From: Novosphingobium resinovorum
GTDB taxonomy: Bacteria > Pseudomonadota > Alphaproteobacteria > Sphingomonadales > Sphingomonadaceae
Length of the DNA: 64,000 nt
Assembly (NCBI RefSeq): GCF_001742225.1
Contig: NZ_CP017077.1
Location: 682,001-746,000 of the forward strand
Direction: 5' to 3'
Below, piece after piece: positions 45,701 through 54,343 of this stretch (within the stretch, counting starts at the first letter, position 1; every line of letters begins with the position of its first letter). The notes under the pieces were generated by a model. The model did not search any database. It was not told the origin of the DNA and saw nothing but the letters and a program-made list of their open reading frames with translations. A program made the position numbers and the translations under genes.

Positions 45701-46021
45701 ATGCGCCAGGGTAATTGTACATTGACCAAGGCTGAGATGGTTGCCGCCATCCAGCGGGACGTTGGATTGTCAGCCTCAGGCGCTTTGGCAATAGCCGAAG
45801 GAATTCTTGCGCAAATGGCTGAAGCGCTGGAGCGAGGCGAGAGCGTCAAGATCATGCAATTCGGCACATTCGCACTCCTCGACAAGCGTGCTCGGATCGG
45901 TCGTAATCCCCGGAGCGGCGAAGCGCACACCGTCTCGGCGCGCAGGGTTGTCACCTTTCGTCCCAGCGAGGCGTTGAAGAGCCGTGTCGCTCGGCCGCTG
46001 CCAAACGCCGCCGACAAATAA
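45701..46021 (+). CDS. HU/IHF-family DNA-binding protein (IHF-alpha-like)
   Basis: 106 residues, ATG 45701 after AAAGGAGA. The histone-like fold is clear: LTKAEMVAAIQRDVGLS, ALERGESVKIMQFGTFALLD, RIGRNPRSGEAHTVSARRVV (the DNA-intercalating arm with Asn-Pro) and TFRPSEALK. It bends DNA as a dimer. A second, divergent paralogue lies at 59377-59682 on the other strand; both are probably accessory forms rather than the housekeeping gene. Confidence 0.88.
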   Translation: MRQGNCTLTKAEMVAAIQRDVGLSASGALAIAEGILAQMAEALERGESVKIMQFGTFALLDKRARIGRNPRSGEAHTVSARRVVTFRPSEALKSRVARPLPNAADK

Positions 46022-46120
46022 GGGGCGGCTCAATCGCCTCTTTCGGATAACCGGCATTCGCTGCGGCGAACTCTTCTGCTCTCGCGCGTTACATCAATGA
46101 CATAGCGAGAGGAGAAGAAA

Positions 46121-46429
46121 ATGACGTCGACCACCGAACGTGCGCGAATGCACGACGATTTGAAGAACGTCGGCCTTCGCGCTCAGGCCACCGCCGCCGG
46201 GCTGGTCCAGCTCTGCAGGGAACTCACCGCCGCCGGCGTATTGGACCAGGCTGCCGTCGATCGCGTGAAGCATGCGATAGCCGACGAGATCGCGCTGACG
46301 GCACCTCGGCCAATTCCGCGTGCAAGTTTCCGCGAAGAGGTTTGCGAGCGGCTGGACGCCCTGTTCGCCGGTGATCAAAAGGTTGGGCCCGCCGAGCGGC
46401 TGTCGTTCGCCACGCAGGATGAGCGATGA
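46121..46429 (+). CDS. Hypothetical soluble helical protein
   Basis: 102 residues with a good ribosome-binding site (GAGAGGAGAAGAAA before ATG 46121). Helical pattern with no membrane segment (MHDDLKNVGLRAQATAAGLV, VDRVKHAIADEI). No family recognised. It follows the HU-like gene by 100 bases on the same strand. Confidence 0.6.
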   Translation: MTSTTERARMHDDLKNVGLRAQATAAGLVQLCRELTAAGVLDQAAVDRVKHAIADEIALTAPRPIPRASFREEVCERLDALFAGDQKVGPAERLSFATQDER

Positions 46430-46803
46430 TATTGCTTGGCGTATCGGCGCGGACACAGCTCAATCATAACTGCGGCGCAGTTGCGCCAGTCCGGCGCCAT
46501 CGTTGGTACGGGGGCGGTTTCTTGTGTTCGCCGTTTGCAGGCCTGCACCGGTGTGATCTCGAATGTCGCACTGGCGGGCGTAAACGCACCGGCCGATTAG
46601 AGCGCGGCAGTGGAGCGCTGCCCCCCCCCGCATCGGCTCGCCAGTAAGCATTGATTGCTGAGAGCTCGGGCGCAGGGGATGGCGGCCGAGGAGGATCCAG
46701 TGAAACAATGGGAGGGGGATGCCGGTGACGAAAGTTGTCGTATTCAGCGCAAGATCAATAGTGTACCGTGCATTTGCGACCCGAAGGGCTCTGCAGCCCT
46801 TAC

Positions 46804-46836
46804 AAAACTGGCCCGGTCCTCTCTGAGTGCCGGGCC
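46804..46836 (-). terminator. Rho-independent-type terminator of the small membrane protein gene
   Basis: Read on the minus strand, ggcccgg-cactcagagaggac-cgggcc is followed by agttttg. The same structure is conserved in the inverted copy at 57485-57517. Confidence 0.6.
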
Positions 46837-46847
46837 TTCTTGCCCTA

Positions 46848-47042
46848 TCAGTCGGCCGGTGCCTTTTCTGTAGCCCCCTGATCTGGCCCGGGGCGCTGAA
46901 GCACTTTCGTGCTCGCACCCACGATCGCCATGCCGAGAAGAAAGATGACGATCATTCCGCCGACAAGGTACCGCAGGTTCTTGGGCTTGCCGCCTTCGTG
47001 ACCACCGGCGGGCGTAATGGTATCTTGGTCGCGATGGGGCAA
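46848..47042 (-). CDS. Small single-span membrane protein (copy A)
   Basis: 64 residues from TTG 47042, with GGAG about 8 bases upstream. Hydrophilic N-terminus (PHRDQDTITPAGGHEGGKPK), one transmembrane helix (LVGGMIVIFLLGMAIVGAST) and a charged tail ending EKAPAD. Copy B at 57 kb differs by few conservative changes, which suggests the protein has been under selection. Function unknown. Confidence 0.6.
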   Translation of the reverse strand: MPHRDQDTITPAGGHEGGKPKNLRYLVGGMIVIFLLGMAIVGASTKVLQRPGPDQGATEKAPAD

Positions 47043-47218
47043 GGGAATCTCCGTGGCAATGAGGTGCGGTTCGGGGGAAGTGGCCCGACCGCTTACCGAT
47101 GAGAGCGATTGCCGGGCGACAGGTGCAGGAACACCCGTTTACTCAAAGAGACGGACTGAAAATTCGTTCCACGGATGACAGCGTGGAACGTTTGCCGCAC
47201 GAAATCTACAAATCGCTT

Positions 47219-47481
47219 ACTGGGACTGCGGCAAGGAAACGGCCTATCATCCGGGCCTTACGCTGGCGAGCAATGTTGAAGTCTATCTGTGCGATTTGCA
47301 GTCGCCCTGGTAGCGCGGCTCCAACGAAAACACCAATCGTGTGCTGCGGCAGTATTTTCCTATAGGAACCGATCTGCGGCTGTCCAGCCAAGCCAAGCCG
47401 AGTGCCGTTGCATCGCAACTCGGCGAATGACCAAGGAAAACGCTCGAATACCAAACGCCCGCGAAGCGCCTTAAAGCTTGT
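47219..47481 (+). pseudogene. IS30-family transposase, C-terminal relic with two nonsense codons
   Basis: Reading from 47219 gives WDCGKETAYHPGLTLASNVE, YLCDLQSPW, stop, RGSNENTNRVLRQYFPIGTD, AVASQLGE, stop, PRKTLEYQTPAKRL. This is the end of an IS30-type integrase core (the final catalytic Glu is in SNENTN). Both stops fit C-to-T changes (CAG to TAG, CGA to TGA). No inverted repeats of an IS30 element were identified. Confidence 0.85.
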
Positions 47482-47517
47482 GTTGCCTCCACCCGTTGAA
47501 CTCACCGCCGAGTGCGA

Positions 47518-49074
47518 TCATTCACGCTTTGCATAAGGTGCACCGCAGTCTCCATCCAGTTGGCGAAGGAAAGCCGCTGCTTGCTCGAGGGTGGCTTGCT
47601 GATCTGCTTTTGATTGCCGATCCCAAGTGCGGTAGGGCATGGCCAGCCGATAGTTTGCGCCCAGCTTATCACGATGACGGGCGAGGAAGTTCCAGTACAG
47701 GGCGTTGAACGGGCATGCATCTTCGCCAATCCGCTCTTTGACGTTGTAGCGGCAAGTACCGCAGTAGTCCGACATTCTGTTGATGTATGCGCCTGATGAA
47801 ACATAAGGCTTTGATCCAAGCAGCCCGCCATCGCCAAACTGGCTCATGCCCAGCGTGTTGGGCAATTCCACCCACTCATAGGCGTCGAGATAGATTTCGA
47901 GATACCACAGATGCACTTGCTTGGGATCGGCGCCGATCAGCAGTGCGAAATTTCCCGTTACCATCAGCCGCTGAATATGATGCGCGTGCGCCGTCGCGAG
48001 CGTTTGCCCGATCGTTTCCGACAGACAATGCATCTGGGTGTCGCCGGTCCAGTACCAGTCCGGAAGCGCCCGGTCATGTTCCAGGAAATTGCGATCGACA
48101 TAGCCGGGGCCTTCACGCCAATAGATGCCGCGCATGTACTCGCGCCATCCGATGATCTGGCGGATATAGCCTTCGACCGAATTGAGCGGGGCACGGCCCT
48201 TGCGATATTCGGCTTCAGCGCGGCGGCACAAGTCGAGCGGGTCGAGCAGTCCCGAGTTGATGTAAGGCGACAGGATCGAGTGCCACAAGAAGCGCTCGCC
48301 GGTCAGCATCGCGTCTTCATAGTCGCCGAATTGCGGCAGTGCGTTTGCGAAAAAGCTGGCGGCCTGGCGTTCGGCGTCTGCGGCGGTCACAGCATAATTG
48401 AAACTGTCCAGATCGCCCGGATGATCGGAAAACCGGTCTTCAACCATTGCGATGACATCGCGCGTGATCGCGTCAGGCGTAAAGCCAAGCGGACGCGGCA
48501 TGAGCAGGTCGGCCTGCGCGGGCTTGCGATTGTCCTTGTCGAAATTCCAGCGCCCGCCAGCCGGTTTGCCATCGTCCATCAACAGCCCGGTCTTCCTGCG
48601 CATTTCGCGATAGAAGAACTCCATCGTCAGTTCGCGCCGGTCGCTTGCCCATGTATCGAATTCGCCGTGCGAGCACACAAATCGCGTGTCCTTGCGGATC
48701 TCGACCGGCACGCCGAACAGCGTTTCCCAGCTATCCAGCATGGCGGTGACGCGCCATTCTCCCGCCTCGGTGACGAGGATCCGTTCAGTGTCATGCCGCT
48801 GGATCGCCCGAGCGACCTCGCCTGTAAAACTGCCGCTGTTTTCAGGATCATTCAGCCGCAGATAGTCTACGCGCCATCCTGCTTCCTCTAGAGCCTGGGC
48901 ATGATGGCGCATCGCTGAGAGAATGTAGGCCAGCTTGGTCTTGTGATGGCGAACGTAGGTCGTCTCATCGGCGACTTCCATCATCAGCACGACGGCATCG
49001 CCGGGGTTAGCCCCGCGCAGCGACGACAGACCGAGCGACAACTGGTCACCCAACACGGGAATGAGCGTGGTCAT
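47518..49074 (-). CDS. FeS-BCP-type cryptochrome/(6-4) photolyase
   Basis: A 518-residue flavoprotein of the bacterial cryptochrome/photolyase group (PhrB/CryB-like): IPVLGDQLSLGLSSL at the N-terminus, GGRWNFDKDNRKPA, NSVEGYIRQIIGWREYMRGI and HHIQRLMVTGNFALLIG with the substrate-binding His. Cysteines for the [4Fe-4S] cluster are seen in YCGTCRYNVKERIGEDACPF plus an earlier Cys. Predicted light-driven repair of (6-4) lesions with FAD and a second chromophore. It is coupled by ATGA to the upstream DUF2256 gene. Confidence 0.93.
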   Translation of the reverse strand: MTTLIPVLGDQLSLGLSSLRGANPGDAVVLMMEVADETTYVRHHKTKLAYILSAMRHHAQALEEAGWRVDYLRLNDPENSGSFTGEVARAIQRHDTERILVTEAGEWRVTAMLDSWETLFGVPVEIRKDTRFVCSHGEFDTWASDRRELTMEFFYREMRRKTGLLMDDGKPAGGRWNFDKDNRKPAQADLLMPRPLGFTPDAITRDVIAMVEDRFSDHPGDLDSFNYAVTAADAERQAASFFANALPQFGDYEDAMLTGERFLWHSILSPYINSGLLDPLDLCRRAEAEYRKGRAPLNSVEGYIRQIIGWREYMRGIYWREGPGYVDRNFLEHDRALPDWYWTGDTQMHCLSETIGQTLATAHAHHIQRLMVTGNFALLIGADPKQVHLWYLEIYLDAYEWVELPNTLGMSQFGDGGLLGSKPYVSSGAYINRMSDYCGTCRYNVKERIGEDACPFNALYWNFLARHRDKLGANYRLAMPYRTWDRQSKADQQATLEQAAAFLRQLDGDCGAPYAKRE

Positions 49075-49220
49075 GGCCGCTCCGTCTCCCCTACCCCGCG
49101 GCAGCGATCCGAGCAGAACTTGACCTTGTCCCAGTCACGCGCCCATTTTTTTCGCCACGCGAACGGCCGCTGGCAGGAAGGGCATATCTTGGTCGGCAAA
49201 GTCAGCTTGTGGTGCGCCAT
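49071..49220 (-). CDS. DUF2256 small zinc-binding protein
   Basis: 49 residues from ATG 49220 (MAHHKLTLPTKICPSCQRPF...). CPSC and CSDRC form a zinc-knuckle pattern, with WRKKWARDWDKVKFCSDRCR typical of DUF2256. The stop overlaps the photolyase ATG (ATGA), so the two are translated together. DUF2256 genes are often adjacent to cryptochrome/photolyase genes in my experience; the role is not established. Confidence 0.85.
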   Translation of the reverse strand: MAHHKLTLPTKICPSCQRPFAWRKKWARDWDKVKFCSDRCRGVGETERP

Positions 49221-49377
49221 GTCGTCTCAACGCACCAGATGCAGGTTGGAGGCAAATTAAGACTGACCAGCTCGTCGTTCCGGTCATTCTCGGGGTGCCA
49301 TTTGAGATATCAGACTGGGGGCACGCAGGCATCGGAAGTCAGCGGCATCGGACGAGGTGATGCCGCTGGCGACCTTT

Positions 49378-50439
49378 TCAGGGGATTAGCCGATCGGCGC
49401 GCAGACGCTCGAACAGGGCGAAGAACGCATCGTCGGTGGGCTGATAGGCGGTGAAGCCCAAACGCCGGCTCCTGGTCATATCGGCCACGACCTCGATCGG
49501 CCGGCCCAGATCGGCGTCTGTATGCCATGGCGAGGCCAAGCGCGCGAGATCGGGCTCTGTGAGGCCCTCGCGAACAGCAATCTCACGCCACAACCCTGCA
49601 TCATCCGCCATCTGCTGCTCCAACGGCCAAACTTTGCCGTCGAACGGTGCAGCCTCGATGCCGAACCAGTCGGCGATGCGGCTCCACATCCACTGCCAGC
49701 GGAAGATGTCGCCGTTAACGACGTTGAACGCCTGATCCTGCGCCGCATTCGTCTCTGCCGCCCATAGCAAGTGGCGCGCGAGTTGCGTGGCATCGGTCAT
49801 GTCCGTGAGCCCTGACCATTGCGCAGCAGAGCCCGGGAAAGCGAAGAGCCGTCCGGTCTCACGGCATAGCGTCGCGTAAACGGCTAGCGTCGTGCCCATG
49901 TTCATCGCGTTGCCGACAGCCAGCCCGATTACAGTGTGCGGGCGATGGACGCTCCAGGTAAAGCCGTCGCGCGCAGCTGCCGCGAACACCTCGTCTTCCT
50001 GGGCGTAGTAGAAATTTTCGACGTCGAGGCGGCCCTGTTCCTCGCGAAACGGTGTCTGTGGCAGAACACCTTTGCCATAAGCCTCGAACGGCCCGAGGTA
50101 ATGCTTCAGCCCTGTAACCAGCGCGACGTGACGGGAACCGCCGGGTTTGGGCAAACCATTCAGCAGATTACGCACCATCGCTGAATTGACGCGGATATTC
50201 TCCGCCTCGCTGTCCTGCCTCAGCCACGTGGTGATGAACACCGCGTCCGGGTCGATGCCGTGCAGTGCCTGCGCGGTGGCGAGCGGATCCTGCAGATCGA
50301 CGGCAATCGGATGTACCCCGGATTGAGCATTGGGCCGCCGCGCCAGGCCATGGACGGTCCAACCCTGTTCGGTCAGAAGCCGCGCTGTTGCACTGCCGAC
50401 TATGCCGCTCGCGCCTACCACCAATGCCGTCTTCGCCAT
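49378..50439 (-). CDS. PRISE-type SDR oxidoreductase
   Basis: 353 residues, extended-SDR fold. N-terminal nucleotide site VVGASGIVGSATARLL (GxxGxxG). ALVTGLKHYLGPFEAYG, NFYYAQEDEV and WSVHRPHTVIG resemble the progesterone 5-beta-reductase/iridoid synthase-like (PRISE) group, which reduces activated C=C bonds with NADPH. The gene is divergent from the HxlR regulator with 91 bases between starts, so that regulator probably controls it. Confidence 0.85.
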   Translation of the reverse strand: MAKTALVVGASGIVGSATARLLTEQGWTVHGLARRPNAQSGVHPIAVDLQDPLATAQALHGIDPDAVFITTWLRQDSEAENIRVNSAMVRNLLNGLPKPGGSRHVALVTGLKHYLGPFEAYGKGVLPQTPFREEQGRLDVENFYYAQEDEVFAAAARDGFTWSVHRPHTVIGLAVGNAMNMGTTLAVYATLCRETGRLFAFPGSAAQWSGLTDMTDATQLARHLLWAAETNAAQDQAFNVVNGDIFRWQWMWSRIADWFGIEAAPFDGKVWPLEQQMADDAGLWREIAVREGLTEPDLARLASPWHTDADLGRPIEVVADMTRSRRLGFTAYQPTDDAFFALFERLRADRLIP

Positions 50440-50530
50440 GTGTATCTCCTTGTTGCGTGGGACCTAGGCATTGGCGCCTCCATCTTCTAGACGGCACCAT
50501 TCACTGACCCAGGCACCAAAAGGTAACCAC
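50440..50530. promoter_or_regulatory. Divergent promoter region between SDR and HxlR genes
   Basis: A 91-base region that must hold promoters for both genes. AAGGAGAT precedes the SDR start on the minus strand. An exact operator was not defined. Confidence 0.5.
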
Positions 50531-50911
50531 ATGCAGCCCGGAACGCCGGACGATGAATGGCGGGAGGATTGCGCACCCCGCCGCGTGCTGGAGCTTTTCG
50601 CAACGAAGTGGACCAGCATGGTCCTTCACACTCTCCACGCCCGTCACGGCGGAACTGCGCGCACCGGCGTGCTTCTGCGCAGCCTGCCTGGGATCTCCAA
50701 GAAGATGCTGACCCAGACGGTGAGGGACATGGAGGCCAGCGGCCTGCTGGCCCGGCATGTGCAGAGCGCGATACCGCCGATGGTGGAATATAGCCTCACC
50801 GATCTTGGCCGCAGGTTCGTCGAGCCGGTCGAACTTCTGTATGGGTGGGGCCGCGACAATACCGATGCTCTGGATCAACTCGTCCCGCGCCCGAGTTCAC
50901 GCCGATCCTGA
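50531..50911 (+). CDS. HxlR-family winged-helix regulator
   Basis: 126 residues from ATG 50531. Typical HxlR outline: CAPRRVLELFATKWTSMVLH, LRSLPGISKKMLTQTVRDME (recognition helix), GLLARHVQSAIPPMVEYSLT, and DLGRRFVEPVELLYGWGRDN. The single Cys near position 14 could sense redox or electrophiles, as in YodB/QorR-type members. Expected to control the adjacent oxidoreductase. Confidence 0.88.
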   Translation: MQPGTPDDEWREDCAPRRVLELFATKWTSMVLHTLHARHGGTARTGVLLRSLPGISKKMLTQTVRDMEASGLLARHVQSAIPPMVEYSLTDLGRRFVEPVELLYGWGRDNTDALDQLVPRPSSRRS

Positions 50912-51078
50912 AAAATGTGGCCGCCGTTGCAACGCTCGGGTGTTTGATAATCTCGATGACCGCTTGCATCCGGCGCGGCTTGCAGCTTTCACGGAAAAGC
51001 TCCTCGACCGATATCGTCAGGCCCTGCGCTCCCCAATGACGCTCGACCTGTGCGCCAGGGCGCTCTATTTGCGAGGCC

Positions 51079-51990
51079 ATGCTGCATGTCGTCCATCATC
51101 CCGGTTACGCGGTCGAGACCGAGCGCACGGGCACTTTTCCGCATGACAAATATGCGCTGGTCATGCGGTTGCTGGGCGAAAGCGGCGTGCCGATGACGGT
51201 CCATGCGCCCGAAGTCATGCCGCGAGAATGGCTCGAAGCTGTCCACGACCCGGCCTATGTCGCGCAAGTCATTGGTTGCGCGGTGCCGGCGGCCAAGCAG
51301 CGCCGGATCGGTTTCGCGATCGACGAGCGGATTTCCCGGCGATCGCAGCTTTCGTCCGGGGGAACGTGGCTGGCGGCGAAGCTGGCGCTAAAGCACGGAT
51401 ATGCGGCAAATTCCGCTGGCGGCAGCCATCACGCCCTCGCCGATACCGGGGCGGGCTATTGCGTCTTCAACGACTTGGCGCTTGCCGCCAACAGACTGAT
51501 CGAAGAGGGGGACGTATCGCGCATCCTGATCCTTGATCTCGATGTGCACCAGGGCGATGGCACTGCGGCGCTGACCGCAGGGCGCAGCGACATCTTCACG
51601 CTGTCCATTCATGCCGAGAAGAATTTCCCCACCCGCAAGGCGCGTTCTTCACTGGATGTCGGACTACCCGACGCAACGGGCGATGCCGGCTATCTGGAAG
51701 CTCTGGCCGGATCGCTTCCCATGGTCCTCGATCGGTTCGTGCCGGACCTGATCTTGCTGCAGGCAGGCGTCGATGCCCATGCGGACGACAAGCTTGGCCG
51801 GCTGTCCCTGACCGACGAAGGCCTCGCGAGCCGCGACCGCTATGTGGCGACAGAGGCGAAGCGGCGCGGCATTCCCTTGGCAAGCACCCTGGGCGGTGGG
51901 TACGGCGCGGACCGCGAAGCCGTGGCCTTGCGACACGCGCGAACGATCCTCACCCTTTCCGCCACCATCGCGGCGAGAGACGTCGACTGA
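51079..51990 (+). CDS. Histone deacetylase-family (acetylpolyamine/acetoin type) amidohydrolase
   Basis: 303 residues of the arginase/deacetylase fold. Active-site His pair in [20 protein letters not shown] (~117-136), metal-binding [10 protein letters not shown] (~154-163), and the second Asp region [15 protein letters not shown]-terminal STLGGGYG completes the pocket. Substrate unknown; bacterial members act on acetylpolyamines or other acyl amides. The upstream part 50912-51078 has no clear gene. Confidence 0.9.
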   Translation: MLHVVHHPGYAVETERTGTFPHDKYALVMRLLGESGVPMTVHAPEVMPREWLEAVHDPAYVAQVIGCAVPAAKQRRIGFAIDERISRRSQLSSGGTWLAAKLALKHGYAANSAGGSHHALADTGAGYCVFNDLALAANRLIEEGDVSRILILDLDVHQGDGTAALTAGRSDIFTLSIHAEKNFPTRKARSSLDVGLPDATGDAGYLEALAGSLPMVLDRFVPDLILLQAGVDAHADDKLGRLSLTDEGLASRDRYVATEAKRRGIPLASTLGGGYGADREAVALRHARTILTLSATIAARDVD

Positions 51991-52000
51991 TTGCGCGGGT

Positions 52001-52252
52001 TTACCGGGCCGCCTTCCTCTCGGCATCGAGCCGCTCGGCCAGCTTTTCGATCTCGTCGGGATTGAGAACCCAAGTGCGCGTTTTGCGGCCTTCGCGGAAC
52101 ACGGGCTGCGTCAGAAGGATGCGCGCCTGCTCCTTGGCAAAAGGCTTGAAGAGCGCGAAGTGCATAACGCATTCGAGCATCAATCCGATTACCGGCGTCT
52201 TGCCATCCAGATCGATAAGCGTTGCCGGCTGGTCCCAGGGGATGTTCATCAT
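52001..52252 (-). CDS. Conserved hypothetical protein
   Basis: 83 residues (MMNIPWDQPATLIDLDGKTP...). Features: VIGLMLECVMHFALFKPFAK and RTWVLNPDEIEKLAERLDAE. It is convergent with the deacetylase gene. I do not know the family; the balanced composition suggests a real gene. Confidence 0.55.
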   Translation of the reverse strand: MMNIPWDQPATLIDLDGKTPVIGLMLECVMHFALFKPFAKEQARILLTQPVFREGRKTRTWVLNPDEIEKLAERLDAERKAAR

Positions 52253-52500
52253 GGAGCGCGCCTATCGCGGATTATCAAGAATACAAAGGTTCAGTACCTT
52301 CGCCCGCACTACCGCAGCATGCCCCGACCTCCTGACGTCAGTCCCGTAGGCCGATTGCTTTGTACCATCCGCAGCGCGATGGGCGTAAAGATCAACAAGG
52401 CAGGGCTACACTTCCGGAACGGGACAGGCCGCAGCTTGGGATAAGCAATTGGCACCTGAACGTCCCGTATGGATCGGTCCACATGGCTAGCGAGACGCCG
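52253..52500. other. Intergenic region, no gene seen
   Basis: No protein-like frame was found between the two minus-strand genes. Confidence 0.5.
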
Positions 52501-53277
52501 TTAAGAAGTCGGGAACGGCGGGGATTGGTAGATAAGCGGCGGGACGTGCGCACCGGGCGTTCCGATCACTAGATGCTCATAAATTGCCGCAGCGATCGTA
52601 CTGCGGCCCAATGTCTCAGTGGCCAATTGTAGAAGCAGGAGTGAAGCAAGGCCCAGCCACCACGCGGGATGCACCTTCCCGTAGCGCCGCTTGTCCCGCA
52701 CGATGCCCGCCACCGGAAATGCGATCATGCCAATGAAGACTGCCGTCAGCATCGAATACATCAGCAACGGGGCGGGCAGCAGCCTTCCAAATGAAGGGCC
52801 CATGATAGCTGCCATGCCGCATATGATCAGGCGTGGATGCCACTCGCGATCGCGCCGCTTCACCACGCCACCGATCAAAAGAGACGCGAACAGCATCACG
52901 CTAAGCGGGTTCATCAATAAAAACTGCGCCGGCAGGAAGAAGAAGGGTACGGCCGCCTTTTGAACGCTCAATACCGTTGACAGGGTCCCGACGACCACCA
53001 TGGCCACAGCCCAGCCAACGGCCAGCCACCCTAATTTGCGATGAAGCCTGATCGATCCGGTTGCGGCGAGGGACACTTGCGAGACAAACAGCAGAACCCA
53101 ACCCATGAATAAAATTGCGTGGAGATGCACAGAAAAGGGAGCGCGAAAGGACGATATGCCCATTGCAGCAAAGAACGAAAACGCGCTGACATTAATGAGC
53201 GCCATGACGATGGCCGTGATTGCAAAGAAGCGCGTCTCCGCCGCGAAGAACTGCCGATTTGCAATCGCTGTACCCAT
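52501..53277 (-). CDS. Multi-pass membrane protein with conserved histidines (paralogue 2)
   Basis: 258 residues from ATG 53277. Six to seven hydrophobic helices. It shares with paralogue 1 at 44 kb the pattern VHLHAILFMGWVLLFVSQVS, IRLHRKLGWL and WHPRLIICGMAAIMGP. A heme- or quinone-associated membrane role is possible from the histidine placement but unproven. Confidence 0.7.
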   Translation of the reverse strand: MGTAIANRQFFAAETRFFAITAIVMALINVSAFSFFAAMGISSFRAPFSVHLHAILFMGWVLLFVSQVSLAATGSIRLHRKLGWLAVGWAVAMVVVGTLSTVLSVQKAAVPFFFLPAQFLLMNPLSVMLFASLLIGGVVKRRDREWHPRLIICGMAAIMGPSFGRLLPAPLLMYSMLTAVFIGMIAFPVAGIVRDKRRYGKVHPAWWLGLASLLLLQLATETLGRSTIAAAIYEHLVIGTPGAHVPPLIYQSPPFPTS

Positions 53278-53736
53278 TGCGCCCCGCCCCCGCAGCTTGC
53301 CCCTCACTCACGGCCCCATATTACGACATTCCTTCCCAGGCGTCGAGCAGTTGCCGCGGCTTGCTGAGCGGCAGCCAGGACGCTCCGAGCGTCAAGAGCG
53401 TGTCACCCCGCCCACGCTTGGCCACCGGCAGCGCAGCTAGGTCTTCCCCCGTCATCGTGTCGTACCCTGCATCAGGAGACTTGCCCTCGCCTGCCGCTGA
53501 TGCCCTGGAGAAGCGCGCCATCGAGTCAGCGATAAAGAAGCCAGCGTGGAGCGGGGAATGAGGCCAGCGAAAGGCCGTACGGCTACATTCATCGCGCGCG
53601 AGCCTCGTTCCATGCCCTTGCGCTGAAGCGACAATACCAAACTCGGAACCGATTTGTACCCTCGGCATTTTGCGGTTCGGAAAATGCCACATACTCCACG
53701 CCATCAAACAGTGATACGACACCACAAAGACGGCTT
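53278..53736 (-). other. No confident gene
   Basis: A minus-strand frame (53321-53725) includes HAGFFIADSMARFSRASAAG and DTMTGEDLAALPVAKRGRGD, which looks protein-like, but the N-terminal part does not and there is no clear ribosome-binding site. It could be a hypothetical gene or relic. Confidence 0.3.
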
Positions 53737-53907
53737 ATGACCACGGAACATGCCTCTACTCGATCAACCCAGATCGTCACCGCCGCCGACGCGGAGAATG
53801 AGCCGAGCAATGCGGACCAACAGGCTCAATGGGCGACCCGCGTGATGCAGGCGTACCGAGCGTCGCTTATGAATGTTCACCGGCAACTTGCTCCCTTGCG
53901 CAGCTGA
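53737..53907 (+). CDS. Possible 56-residue hypothetical protein
   Basis: MTTEHASTRSTQIVTAADAE, followed by a Gln/Arg-rich helix (QWATRVMQAYRASLMNVHRQ). No strong ribosome-binding site is seen. Call rests on composition only. Confidence 0.35.
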   Translation: MTTEHASTRSTQIVTAADAENEPSNADQQAQWATRVMQAYRASLMNVHRQLAPLRS

Positions 53908-54103
53908 CGATTGGGCTTAGCGCACCAAGTGGCAGCCCTCCCATAATGCTCGCATCTCGAAGAGTCTTGTCGGGTCCGCGATGACGGGGTTGTCGCTCGG
54001 CGGAGGGAGGTTCCGGAACGGCTAAATCATTCCGGGTTGCATTCATTCAAAGCCCGCGTGCAACCGTTGCCGGTTCGCCGAGTTGACCGCAGCACAAAGA
54101 GCA

Positions 54104-54343
54104 ATGTGAGGTGCCGATCCCAATCCGTCGCACACGACCACCGTAGTCGAGACTCGCCGCAGTTCCGGAGCGAGTGTTGTCATCGCAATCGCCGTGCTTC
54201 TCGCCGTGATTGCAGGCGTTTTCTTCGTGAGCCAACTCACTGGCAGCGAGACTGCGAAGAACAACGCGATCACGAACGCCGCCGACAGCGTGAGCAATGC
54301 CGCGGACAAAGCCGGCGACGCCGCTGAAGGCGCAAACAAGTGA
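54104..54343 (+). pseudogene. Small single-span membrane protein, start followed by a stop
   Basis: The frame 54110-54343 reads DPNPSHTTTVVETRRSSGAS, a transmembrane helix VVIAIAVLLAVIAGVFFVSQ and an Ala/Asp/Asn-rich tail ending ADKAGDAAEGANK, a layout seen in small alphaproteobacterial envelope proteins. The only in-frame ATG (54104) is directly followed by TGA. Either a start was lost or an unusual start is used. Confidence 0.5.

Larger units (their letters stand above)
46660..47205. repeat. Left arm of a ~0.5 kb inverted repeat
   Basis: This stretch reappears inverted at about 57140-57655, roughly 90% identical with small gaps. It contains the small membrane-protein gene, its terminator and the flanking sequences on both sides. 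Confidence 0.85.

Noticed and set aside
47206..47505. Minus-strand 99-codon frame
   Set aside because: It is the antisense of the IS30 transposase relic, a commonly misannotated product.
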